From contig JAVSMS010000001.1 in the NCBI GenBank assembly GCA_032027085.1, positions 715,711-779,710 on the forward strand: DNA of 64,000 nt, read 5' to 3'. The notes under the pieces were generated by a model. The model saw only the letters and a program-made list of their open reading frames with translations, had not been told where the DNA came from and ran no database searches. The DNA comes from Pseudorhodoplanes sp. (GTDB lineage: Bacteria > Pseudomonadota > Alphaproteobacteria > Rhizobiales > Xanthobacteraceae). The position numbers and the translations under genes were made by a program. Every line of letters starts with the position of its first letter. The stretch's first letter is position 1. Shown piece by piece: positions 37,738 through 46,037 of the stretch.

Positions 37738-39887
37738 ACGGGATGCGGAACGTAACCATGGCACTCAAGATTGGCATCGACGTCGGCGGCACCTTCACCG
37801 ACTTCATCGTCGCCGGACACGGCGCCGAACCGCTCATTCACAAAATCTTGTCCTCGCCGAACGACCCGTCAATCGCGGTGATTGCTGGCTTACGCGAACT
37901 CGCCGAAAGGCTGGCGCCGGGCGAGACTTTCGAACGCTTCGTCGGCTCGATCGGCACAATCGTTCACGGCACGACGGTGACGACCAATGCAACGCTTACG
38001 CACACCGGCGCGCGTTCTGCCCTTCTCACGACGAGCGGCGTCCGCGACGCGCTGGAAATGCGTCGCGGCATTCGCGAATGCCAATACGACAACCGCTACA
38101 CCAACGTGCTGCCGCTGGTCCCGCGCTATCTGCGGATTGGCGTTGGCGGGCGGCTGGACCGCAACGGCCGCGAGATAGAGCCGCTCTCGCTCGCCGACAT
38201 CCGTCAAGCCATCGCGCTGTTCAAGGCGGAGAAGGTTGAGGCGATCTCCATTTGCTTCATGAATGCCTTCGCATCCCCACAACACGAGCGTGCCGCAGCA
38301 GACCTTGTGCGCCGGGAGCTTCCGGATGCCTATCTGACGGTATCGACGGCGCTGCTGCCAACCATCCGCTTCTACGAACGGGTAAGCACGACTGCGCTCA
38401 ATTCCTATGTCGGACCGAAACTGAATCGCTATCTCGACCGGTTGGTCATCAGCCTGAAGGAGGTCGGCTTCGGCGGCATCCTGCTGATCATGCAATCAAA
38501 CGGCGGTGTGATGTCACCGCAAATTGCCCGAGAAAAAGCTGCGCTCACGCTGCTGTCGGGACCGGCCGGTGGACCGGCGGCCGGGCTGTTCTACGCGGGG
38601 GCGCATGGCATCGACAAATGCATCACGACCGACATGGGCGGCACTAGCTTTGAGGCGTCGGTGTCGTTTGGCACTCCCGCGTTGGTCAACGATGGCGAGA
38701 TCGCCCGCCACAAGATCGCGCTGCCGATGCTCGACATCCACACCATCGGCGCGGGCGGCGGCTCGATCGGCTGGCTCGACGAGGGCGGCCTGCTGCGCAT
38801 GGGTCCACAGAGCGCAGGCGCGGCGCCAGGTCCGGCCTGCTACGGCCAGGGCGGCACCGTGCCGACGGTGACCGATGCCAATCTGGTCCTCGGCTACCTC
38901 GACGCAGGTTATTTTGCGGGCGGCAAGATCAGGCTCGATCCGGAAGCCGCGCGCCGCGCCATCCGCGAGCACATCGCCGAGCGCATGAAGCTGACCATCG
39001 AGCAGGCCGCCGCCGGCATGTATCGCGTCGCCTGCAACAACATGGCGCAGGGCGTGCGGGAAGTGACGATCAAGCGCGGCTATGACCCGCGCGAATTCCC
39101 GCTCATCGCCGCCGGTGGCGCCGGTCCAATTCACTCGTGCCTGATCTGCAACGAGTTGGAAATCCCACTCCAGATCGTGCCGCGCTCCTCATCGGTTCTG
39201 TGCGCGTTCGGTATGCTGCTGTCGGAACTCAAGCACGACTATGTCCGCACCTTCGTGTCGCGCCTCGACTCCCTCGACTGGCAGCGCCTTGAAGCGGTGT
39301 TGTCCGAGTTGCGGCGCGAGGGCGAAAGCGTGCTGGAAGAAGAGCGCATACCCCAGTCGCGACGACGGTTCGCCGTTCGATTCGATTGCCGCTATGCGAA
39401 GCAGTATCACGAGGTTTCCTTTGCGGTGACGCAGTCCGCGCTCGACCGCCGCGATACCAAGTCGATCGCACGCGATTTCCATGCCGAGCACAACAGGCTC
39501 TACGGCTATTCGCTGGAGTCGGAAGGCACACCGATCGAGCTCATCAACGTGCGGCTGCAAGCGATTGGAGCCGTCGAAGGCCGCGAGCATGCCGAGGAGC
39601 CTTATCATCGCGGAAGTGCCGGCCATGCCCTGAAGAGCCTCCGCTCCGTCTACGTGCCGGAAAAGGCCTCGTTCGATGACGTTGGCGTTTACGACGGCCA
39701 CGCCCTGCGCCACGGCAACCGGATCACCGGCCCCGCCTTGATCGAAACGGTCACAACCACTGTACTTGTTTCGGCGAATTTTGACTGCGTGGTCGATGGC
39801 TACGGGTCGTTCGTTCTCTATCAAAAAGGCCGCGAGGACCTCGTCCGCCATTGCCTTCGGCGCGAGGAAGCGGAGGCTCTGGCATGA
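37734..39887 (+). CDS. hyuA: Hydantoinase/oxoprolinase family protein, subunit A
   Basis: 717-residue HyuA family protein with the N-terminal actin-like ATPase motif KIGIDVGGTFTDFIV, TVTTNATLT, DMGGTSFEASV and IGAGGGSIGW. It phosphorylates or activates its substrate with ATP and acts with the B subunit. Family members include N-methylhydantoinase, 5-oxoprolinase, caprolactamase and the acetone/acetophenone carboxylases, so the reaction is either ATP-driven lactam opening or ATP-driven carboxylation. The start overlaps the ligase stop (ATGA); ATG 37758 is an alternative. No third small subunit as in acetone carboxylase is present. Confidence 0.92.
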   Translation: MNGMRNVTMALKIGIDVGGTFTDFIVAGHGAEPLIHKILSSPNDPSIAVIAGLRELAERLAPGETFERFVGSIGTIVHGTTVTTNATLTHTGARSALLTTSGVRDALEMRRGIRECQYDNRYTNVLPLVPRYLRIGVGGRLDRNGREIEPLSLADIRQAIALFKAEKVEAISICFMNAFASPQHERAAADLVRRELPDAYLTVSTALLPTIRFYERVSTTALNSYVGPKLNRYLDRLVISLKEVGFGGILLIMQSNGGVMSPQIAREKAALTLLSGPAGGPAAGLFYAGAHGIDKCITTDMGGTSFEASVSFGTPALVNDGEIARHKIALPMLDIHTIGAGGGSIGWLDEGGLLRMGPQSAGAAPGPACYGQGGTVPTVTDANLVLGYLDAGYFAGGKIRLDPEAARRAIREHIAERMKLTIEQAAAGMYRVACNNMAQGVREVTIKRGYDPREFPLIAAGGAGPIHSCLICNELEIPLQIVPRSSSVLCAFGMLLSELKHDYVRTFVSRLDSLDWQRLEAVLSELRREGESVLEEERIPQSRRRFAVRFDCRYAKQYHEVSFAVTQSALDRRDTKSIARDFHAEHNRLYGYSLESEGTPIELINVRLQAIGAVEGREHAEEPYHRGSAGHALKSLRSVYVPEKASFDDVGVYDGHALRHGNRITGPALIETVTTTVLVSANFDCVVDGYGSFVLYQKGREDLVRHCLRREEAEALA

Positions 39888-41551
39888 AGGTCGATCCGAT
39901 CCTGCTGTCGGTCTATGCACGCACCTTCAGATCGATCACCGACGAGATGTCGATCTCGATGACGCGCACCACCCGATCGCCCATTCTGTGCGAGGCGAAG
40001 GATTTCGTTACCGGCCTTTATGATGCCGAGGGCCGGATGCTCGAGCAGACGGAAAATCTGCCGATCCTCGCCTTCTCGCTCGCACCGGTCTGCAAGCACA
40101 TACGCTCGTATTTTGGCGATGATATCCATCCCGGCGACGTCATCTTTCATAATGACGTCTTCTCGCTCGGCAATCAGAACAACGACGTCGCGGTCTACAA
40201 ACCGGTCTTCTTCGAGGATGAACTGGTCGCCTGGACCGCGGTCAAGGGTCATCAAGCCGACATCGGCGGCGCGGTTGCCGGCGGTTACAACCCCAACGCC
40301 GTCGAGGTGTGGCAGGAGGCGCTGCGCATCCCCCCAGTCAAGGTCTATGAGCGCGGCAAGCTGCGCAAGGACGTCTGGGACCTGATCTTCGCCAATATTC
40401 GCTTCGATATCGTGCAGCACGACATGAAGGCCGAGATCGGCGCCTGCCGCGTCGGCGAGCGGCGTGTCATCGAGCTCTTGAAGAAATACGGCCGCGAAAG
40501 CTTCGAACTTCACAAGCAGGCACTGTTCGAGGCGACGCGTAAGATGATGGAAGCGGAAATCGCGACCATCCCCAACGGTACCTACAAAGGCGAAGGCTCG
40601 GTCTACTACGACGGCCGCCATCCGGACTCACAGTTTAAGGTGAGGGTCAAGATCACGGTCGAGGACAAGCGCATCACGTTCGACTATTCGGAATCCGATC
40701 CGCAGACCAACGGCTTCGTCAACGGCACGTTCACCTCCAGCGCGTCGGCTACCATTCTGACGCTGCTGCAGATGGTCAATCCCGACATCCCGCACAATGA
40801 GGGAATGGTTGAGCCGATCGAGATCGTCATTCCGCAAGGCACCATCCTCAACGCCGCCTATCCCAAGGCCACAACCTTCGGCAACCATCTCTGTCCGCCC
40901 AACGCCGACGCCATCCAGCGCGCACTGGCGCCGGTCATGCCGGAGCGTGTCACCGCTGGCTGGAACAACCTCCTCTGCTCGCTCACCACCGGCATCGATC
41001 CCCAGAAGAATGAGAAATACGTCGACATCGGTTTCATGGGCCTCAAAGGAGGCTCGGGCGCCATGCGCGGCACCGACGGCTATGACCATATCGGCATGAT
41101 CGACGCGTCCGGCGGCGTGCTCGATCAGGACTACGAGATGTTCGAGCAGCAGACGCCGCATCGGCTGATCAAGCACGAATATCTGTGCGACTCGGCCGGC
41201 CCCGGCCAGTGGCGCGGCGGCCTCGGCGTCGAGACGATCTTCGAGATCGGCTCCGATGACACCCAGTTGGTGACCTTCGGCGACGGCGATTTCGAGCCTG
41301 CCTTCGGCCTGTTCGGCGGCGGGCCCGGCACGCTCAATTTCATCCGCCTCACCTACCCGGACGGTACCGTGCGCACACCGCGCAACAAGGACCTGATCAC
41401 CGGCGTGCCCGCCGGCACCCGCTATCACCAGCAGGCGGGCGGCGGCGGCGGCTACGGCGATCCGAAGCTGCGCGATCGTGTGAAGCTCGCCGAGGAGGTG
41501 CGCGACGGGGTCATTTCCGAGGATGCCGCGCGGAGGTTCTATGGACTTTGA
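39884..41551 (+). CDS. hyuB: Hydantoinase/oxoprolinase family protein, subunit B
   Basis: 555-residue HyuB family protein. It has the N-terminal MKVDPILLSVYARTFRSITDEMSISMTRT, the conserved NDVFSLGNQNNDVAV and KGHQADIGG segments that contain likely metal ligands, and the C-terminal GGGGGYGDPK typical of the family. Start ATG 39884 overlaps the hyuA stop (ATGA). Partner of the preceding subunit; the two-subunit form is like hydantoinases and caprolactamase, and lacks the gamma subunit of acetone carboxylase. Confidence 0.92.
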   Translation: MKVDPILLSVYARTFRSITDEMSISMTRTTRSPILCEAKDFVTGLYDAEGRMLEQTENLPILAFSLAPVCKHIRSYFGDDIHPGDVIFHNDVFSLGNQNNDVAVYKPVFFEDELVAWTAVKGHQADIGGAVAGGYNPNAVEVWQEALRIPPVKVYERGKLRKDVWDLIFANIRFDIVQHDMKAEIGACRVGERRVIELLKKYGRESFELHKQALFEATRKMMEAEIATIPNGTYKGEGSVYYDGRHPDSQFKVRVKITVEDKRITFDYSESDPQTNGFVNGTFTSSASATILTLLQMVNPDIPHNEGMVEPIEIVIPQGTILNAAYPKATTFGNHLCPPNADAIQRALAPVMPERVTAGWNNLLCSLTTGIDPQKNEKYVDIGFMGLKGGSGAMRGTDGYDHIGMIDASGGVLDQDYEMFEQQTPHRLIKHEYLCDSAGPGQWRGGLGVETIFEIGSDDTQLVTFGDGDFEPAFGLFGGGPGTLNFIRLTYPDGTVRTPRNKDLITGVPAGTRYHQQAGGGGGYGDPKLRDRVKLAEEVRDGVISEDAARRFYGL

Positions 41552-42674
41552 CCTCAGCCCCGAGCAGCGCGCGATCCGCGAAACCTTCGCCCGCTTCTGT
41601 GACGAACGCATCGCCCCGCAAGCGGCCGCGCTCGATGCCGCGCACGCGTTTCCACGCGCGCTGTTCGGCGAGCTTGCCGCCCTGGGGCTCTTCAGCATGC
41701 GCTATCCGGAGGAGGACGGCGGCTCCGGGCTCGCCCTCACCGAATTCTGCCTTGCGCTCGAAGAGATCGCGCGCGGCTCCATGTCGGTGGCCGGCTGCGT
41801 CGCCATGCAATCGCTGATGGCGACAAAATTTCTGCACATGCTCGGCAACGCCGACATTCGCGAGCGCCTGTTCAGACCGGCACTCAAGGGCGAAAAGATC
41901 GGCGCCATCTGCATGACCGAGCCGAATGCCGGCAGCGATCTCAACGGGATCGCGACCAGGGCATCCAGGGTCGATGGCGGCTACCTGCTCAACGGCCAGA
42001 AGACCTGGGTGACTTCGGCGCCGGTCGCCGACTTCTTCACGGTGTTCGCCAAGGCGGGGAACGAGAAGAAGCTGACGATCTTCCTCGTCGAGCGGAACTT
42101 CCGCGGACTCACGATCGGACGCAGCATCGAAAAGATGGGGGTCTGGGCTCTGCCGACCTCGGAAGTCGCATTCTCCGATTGCTTCGTGCCGGAAAGCCAC
42201 CGCCTGTCGCAGGAAGAGGGCGACGGCGAGGTGCACCTGCGCAAGACACTGGCCGAAATCCGCATCATCACCGGCGCGATGTCGAACGGAATCGCGCGTG
42301 CAGCGCTCGACGCAGCGGTGCACTACGCGGCGGAGCGCAAGCAATTCGGCAAGCCGATCGACCGCTATCAGGCGACCCAGATGAAACTGGCCGAGATGGC
42401 GACCAATCTCAAAGCCGCGACCCATCTCGTTCACCATGCTGCTTGGCTGCGCGACAATGGCAGGCCGCACCACAAGGAAGCGGCCATGGCCAAGCTGTTT
42501 GCCAGCGAAGCGGCGGCGCGCATCTGCGACCGCGCGGCGCGCATTTTCGCCTCCTACGGCTACGCGATGGAATACCCGGCGCAGCGCTTCCTTCGCGACG
42601 TTCGCTTCACACTGATCGGTGGCGGAACCAGTGAAATCCTCCAGCTTGTTATCGCCAAGGAGGTCTGCGCATGA
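41541..42674 (+). CDS. Acyl-CoA dehydrogenase
   Basis: 377-residue FAD-dependent acyl-CoA dehydrogenase: N-terminal helices, beta domain with CMTEPNAGSDL and NGQKTWVTSA, C-terminal helices with RKQFGKPIDRYQA. The usual catalytic Glu before GTxEI is Gly here (IGGGTSEI). A candidate alternative base, Glu239 in KTLAEIRIITG, aligns with the isovaleryl-CoA dehydrogenase type. This hints at an alpha/beta-branched or bulky acyl-CoA. ATG 41541 has CGGAGG upstream and overlaps hyuB by 11 bp; its stop overlaps the next gene. Confidence 0.92.
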   Translation: MDFDLSPEQRAIRETFARFCDERIAPQAAALDAAHAFPRALFGELAALGLFSMRYPEEDGGSGLALTEFCLALEEIARGSMSVAGCVAMQSLMATKFLHMLGNADIRERLFRPALKGEKIGAICMTEPNAGSDLNGIATRASRVDGGYLLNGQKTWVTSAPVADFFTVFAKAGNEKKLTIFLVERNFRGLTIGRSIEKMGVWALPTSEVAFSDCFVPESHRLSQEEGDGEVHLRKTLAEIRIITGAMSNGIARAALDAAVHYAAERKQFGKPIDRYQATQMKLAEMATNLKAATHLVHHAAWLRDNGRPHHKEAAMAKLFASEAAARICDRAARIFASYGYAMEYPAQRFLRDVRFTLIGGGTSEILQLVIAKEVCA

Positions 42675-43069
42675 CGCGCACGAGCCCAATCCGCATATTG
42701 CTCGCCAAGCCTGGCCTCGACGGACATGACCAGGGCGCCAAGGTCGTGGCGCGCGCGTTGATGGAGGCCGGATTCGAGGTCATCTACACCGGTCTTCGCC
42801 AAACTCCGGAGGCAGTGGTGCGCGCCGCCAAGGACAATGACGCGGATGTCATCGCGTTGTCCTCGATGGCGGGTTCGCACGTGCCGTTCTGCGAGAAGTT
42901 GACGCCGCTTCTGGAAAAAGCGGGGCTTGCCGACCGCCTTTGCATCATCGGCGGCAATTTGCCCAAGCGCGATCACGATCATCTGCGGCAGCTCGGTTTT
43001 CGCGGCATCTTTCCGTCGAGCTCGCGACTCGACGACATCGTCAACTACGTCCGGGCGAACGTGCCATGA
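42671..43069 (+). CDS. B12-binding small subunit of acyl-CoA mutase
   Basis: 132-residue cobalamin-binding Rossmann domain. The lower axial ligand motif DxHxxG is Asp17-His19-Gly22 (LDGHDQG); ALSSMAG and CIIGGN provide the other B12 contacts. Corresponds to the C-terminal domain of methylmalonyl-CoA mutase as a separate subunit, as in isobutyryl- and 2-hydroxyisobutyryl-CoA mutases and archaeal enzymes. Followed 10 bp later by the catalytic subunit. Confidence 0.95.
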   Translation: MTRTSPIRILLAKPGLDGHDQGAKVVARALMEAGFEVIYTGLRQTPEAVVRAAKDNDADVIALSSMAGSHVPFCEKLTPLLEKAGLADRLCIIGGNLPKRDHDHLRQLGFRGIFPSSSRLDDIVNYVRANVP

Positions 43070-43079
43070 GTAACGTGCC

Positions 43080-44693
43080 ATGAGTGACGAGCGTCGTTCA
43101 AACACTCGCCGGGTGGTCAATGAATCCGGCATCGAGATCAAGCCGGTCTATACGCCGGCCGACGTGGAGCAGAGCGGCGGCTTCTCATTCATCGGCGAGC
43201 CCGGCGCCTACCCCTTCGTGCGCGGCATCCATCCGCTGATGTACCGCCACCGGCCCTATACCATGCGGCAATATACCGGCTTCGGGAATGCCGCCGATAC
43301 CAATGCCCGCTTCAAATACCTGATTGCCAACGGCCAGACCGGGCTCAATGTCGCCTTCGATCTGCCGACCCAATGCGGGCTCGACTCCGACGACCCGCTT
43401 GCGCATGGAGAGATCGGCCGCGTCGGCATGGCGGTCGATACCTTGCGCGATTTCGAAATCGCCTTCGATGGCATCGACCTCGACAAGATCACGGTCTCGC
43501 TCACCATCAACGGCGCGGCGCCCCAGCTCATCGCCATGTATCTCGCAATGGCGCAAAAGCGCGGCTACGACGTGCGCAAGCTGCGCGGCACAGCGCAGAA
43601 CGACATCCTCAAGGAATTCATTGGACGCGGCACCTGGATCTACCCGGTCGAACCGTCGGTCAGGCTCGTCGGTGATACGATTGAGTACTGCGCGCAGCAC
43701 GCTCCGAAATACAGCCCGGTTTCGGTCTGCGGCTATCACATCCGCGAATCCGGCGCGAACCCGATCCAGGAAATGGCCTACGGCTTTTGCATCGCCAAGG
43801 CCTATGCCGACGAGGTGGTCGCGCGCGGTCTCGACATTGACGAATTCGCCGGTCGCCTGTCGTTCAACTTCAACGTCTTCGGCAACATCTTCGAGCAGGT
43901 GGCGAAGTTTCGCGCCGGCCGCGGCCTGTGGGCGAAGATCATCAAGGAGCAATATGGCGCGCAAAAGCCGGAATCGCTGTGGCTGCGGATGCTGGCCGGC
44001 GGCGGCGGCGGCGGACTGACCTTCGAGCAGCCGGAAATCAATATCGTTCGTGGCGCCTACTACGGGCTGATCGCCGCACTTTCCGGCGCGCAGACCACGG
44101 CTTTGTGCTGCTTCGACGAGGCCTACACGATTCCGAGCGAATATGCCCAGCGCATATCGCTCCGCACCTTGCAATTGCTCATCACGGAGATGGGACTGGC
44201 CGACACCGTCGATCCGCTGGGCGGCTCCTGGTACGTCGAGACGCTGACCAACCAGATGCGTCAGCGCATGGAAGAGGTGATGGCGGAGTTAGATGCGGAG
44301 GGCGGCATCAAGGCGCTCATCGCCGATGGTACTATCCAGGCCAGGGTCTCCGCGCAGGCCTATAGCACCCAGCGCGCGATTGAATCCGGCGAGTTTCCCA
44401 AGGTTGGCGTCAATTGCTACCGCAACGAAACCGCCGAGGATATCGACGTGGAGATGCATCCTTACGACGAGGAGGACGGCGCACGGCAGATTGCCGATCT
44501 GAACGCGACGCGGCGCAGCCGCGACGCAACGTGCGTCCGCGACACACTCGCGCGCCTGCGCAGCGATGCGCAGGCTGGCCGCAATGTGATGCCCGCCATC
44601 GTCGAAGCGGTGAATGCCTACGCGTCAGTCGGAGAGATCACCACGGAGCTTGCGGCAGTGTACGGGCGTTACCGCGAGCCGGTGAAGTTCTAG
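43080..44693 (+). CDS. Catalytic large subunit of B12-dependent acyl-CoA mutase
   Basis: 537-residue TIM-barrel catalytic subunit of the methylmalonyl-CoA mutase family, which moves a thioester carbonyl group by a radical mechanism. Tyr65 (RQYTGF) and Arg183 (EFIGRGTW) match Tyr89 and Arg207 of the Propionibacterium enzyme with the same 118-residue spacing; they bind the substrate carboxylate. Isobutyryl-CoA mutase has Phe and Gln there. The rest of the sequence is closer in style to the split mutases (GFGNAADTNARFKYLI). A dicarboxylic acyl-CoA is therefore favoured over a simple one. No MeaB-type GTPase or epimerase gene is nearby. Confidence 0.92.
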   Translation: MSDERRSNTRRVVNESGIEIKPVYTPADVEQSGGFSFIGEPGAYPFVRGIHPLMYRHRPYTMRQYTGFGNAADTNARFKYLIANGQTGLNVAFDLPTQCGLDSDDPLAHGEIGRVGMAVDTLRDFEIAFDGIDLDKITVSLTINGAAPQLIAMYLAMAQKRGYDVRKLRGTAQNDILKEFIGRGTWIYPVEPSVRLVGDTIEYCAQHAPKYSPVSVCGYHIRESGANPIQEMAYGFCIAKAYADEVVARGLDIDEFAGRLSFNFNVFGNIFEQVAKFRAGRGLWAKIIKEQYGAQKPESLWLRMLAGGGGGGLTFEQPEINIVRGAYYGLIAALSGAQTTALCCFDEAYTIPSEYAQRISLRTLQLLITEMGLADTVDPLGGSWYVETLTNQMRQRMEEVMAELDAEGGIKALIADGTIQARVSAQAYSTQRAIESGEFPKVGVNCYRNETAEDIDVEMHPYDEEDGARQIADLNATRRSRDATCVRDTLARLRSDAQAGRNVMPAIVEAVNAYASVGEITTELAAVYGRYREPVKF

Positions 44694-44703
44694 GGGTTCA
44701 TGC

Positions 44704-45570
44704 ATGTCGGATATCAACAATTACGTCGCCCCACGCTCGCTTGATGAAGCCGCAGAAGCGCTGCGCGCGGGCAATGTCACACTTCTTGCCGGCGGAACCG
44801 ACCTGATGCCGCAGAGCCGCAGCGGCCGTACACCATTGCGGCCGACGCTGGTGAACATCCGGCGCATTCCGGAATTGCGTGGCCTCTCGGAATCCGGCGG
44901 CACGATCCGGATCGGACCGCTTGCCACCATCACCGAGCTGCGCGACTCAGCTCTCGTGCGCGAACGCCTGCAGGCGCTGTGGCAGGCATGCGACAGCTTC
45001 GCCAGCGACCAGGTCCGCAACGCCGCGACCATTGGAGGCAACATCTGCAATGCCTCGCCGGCCGGCGACACGCTCGTGCCTCTCCTTGTTCTCGATGCGC
45101 AAGTAGAACTCGCGAGCAAGCCGAACGGCGCGCTTGCGAAGCGTGCCCTGCCCCTTGCGGATTTCGTGCTCGGGCCCGGCCAGACCGCCCGTGCCTCAAC
45201 CGAGCTCCTCTCCGGCATCGTCGTTGCGTCGTCGCCTGAGGATTTCATCAGCTCATTCTTCAAGTTCGGAACGCGGCCGGCGCTCGATATTTCGATGATC
45301 TCAATTGGGTTTGCGGCACGGCGCGCCGGAAAGACGCTGCGTGATGTTCGCGTTGCCTTCGGCGCCGTGGCGCCGCGGCCGATCCGGGCACCGGCGACCG
45401 AGGCTGCGCTCGAGGGCAAGGCGCTCGACGACAATGTCATCGGCGCTGCGGCAAAGGCGGCCGACGCGGAAATTCATCCGATCAGCGATGTGCGCGCTTC
45501 CGACTGGTACCGACGCGAGATGGTGAGAAACATGTTCACGAGGATGCTGACCCATGTCCGCGACCATTGA
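44704..45570 (+). CDS. Molybdenum hydroxylase FAD-binding subunit (CoxM-like)
   Basis: 288-residue FAD subunit of the xanthine dehydrogenase/CO dehydrogenase family. FAD contacts are LLAGGTDLMPQ and RNAATIGGNICNASPAGDT. It lacks the extra 4Fe-4S insertion of 4-hydroxybenzoyl-CoA reductase beta subunits, so an oxidative hydroxylase is more likely than a reductase. It overlaps the 2Fe-2S subunit gene by 17 bp. Confidence 0.93.
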   Translation: MSDINNYVAPRSLDEAAEALRAGNVTLLAGGTDLMPQSRSGRTPLRPTLVNIRRIPELRGLSESGGTIRIGPLATITELRDSALVRERLQALWQACDSFASDQVRNAATIGGNICNASPAGDTLVPLLVLDAQVELASKPNGALAKRALPLADFVLGPGQTARASTELLSGIVVASSPEDFISSFFKFGTRPALDISMISIGFAARRAGKTLRDVRVAFGAVAPRPIRAPATEAALEGKALDDNVIGAAAKAADAEIHPISDVRASDWYRREMVRNMFTRMLTHVRDH

Positions 45571-46036
45571 TATCCGATTCCGGCTCAACGGCGTCGACAC
45601 CGAGGTGTCGGTGCCGGCGACCATGAGCGCGCTGGAAATGCTGCGTGATCGTCTTGACCTGACCGGCACCAAGTACGCCTGCGGCGAGGGCGAGTGCGGC
45701 GCCTGCACCATCAGTGTGGATGGCGTCACGGTCAATTCGTGCCTGATGTTTGCAGCCGACTGCGACGGGCGCGAGCTGATGACCATCGAGGGACTTGCAG
45801 CGAGCTCAGTCGGCGAGGCGCTCAGGGCGAGCTTCACCAGGAACGGGGCCGTGCAGTGTGGATTCTGCACGCCTGGCATCATGATGCAGGCGCACAGCGT
45901 ATTGCAAAAGCACGGGAGCTGCGAGCCCGCCGATCTGAAGCGCACGATCGAAGGCAACCTGTGCCGGTGCACCGGCTACGTAAAGATCATCGATTCGATG
46001 GCCGAGGCGTGCGTGGCCGCGGATGAAGGAGCCTGA
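45554..46036 (+). CDS. Molybdenum hydroxylase 2Fe-2S subunit (CoxS-like)
   Basis: 160-residue subunit with two [2Fe-2S] sites. The N-terminal plant-ferredoxin-type cluster uses the cysteines in CGEGECGACT plus a later Cys (NSCLMF). The C-terminal helical cluster uses CGFCTPG and CRCTGY. It transfers electrons from the molybdenum subunit to FAD. Confidence 0.95.
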   Translation: MSATIDIRFRLNGVDTEVSVPATMSALEMLRDRLDLTGTKYACGEGECGACTISVDGVTVNSCLMFAADCDGRELMTIEGLAASSVGEALRASFTRNGAVQCGFCTPGIMMQAHSVLQKHGSCEPADLKRTIEGNLCRCTGYVKIIDSMAEACVAADEGA

Positions 46037-46037
46037 C

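Noticed and set aside
43185-44174. 329-codon minus-strand open frame opposite the mutase large subunit
   Set aside because: Antisense shadow; composition is typical of reverse-frame translation of a GC-rich gene.
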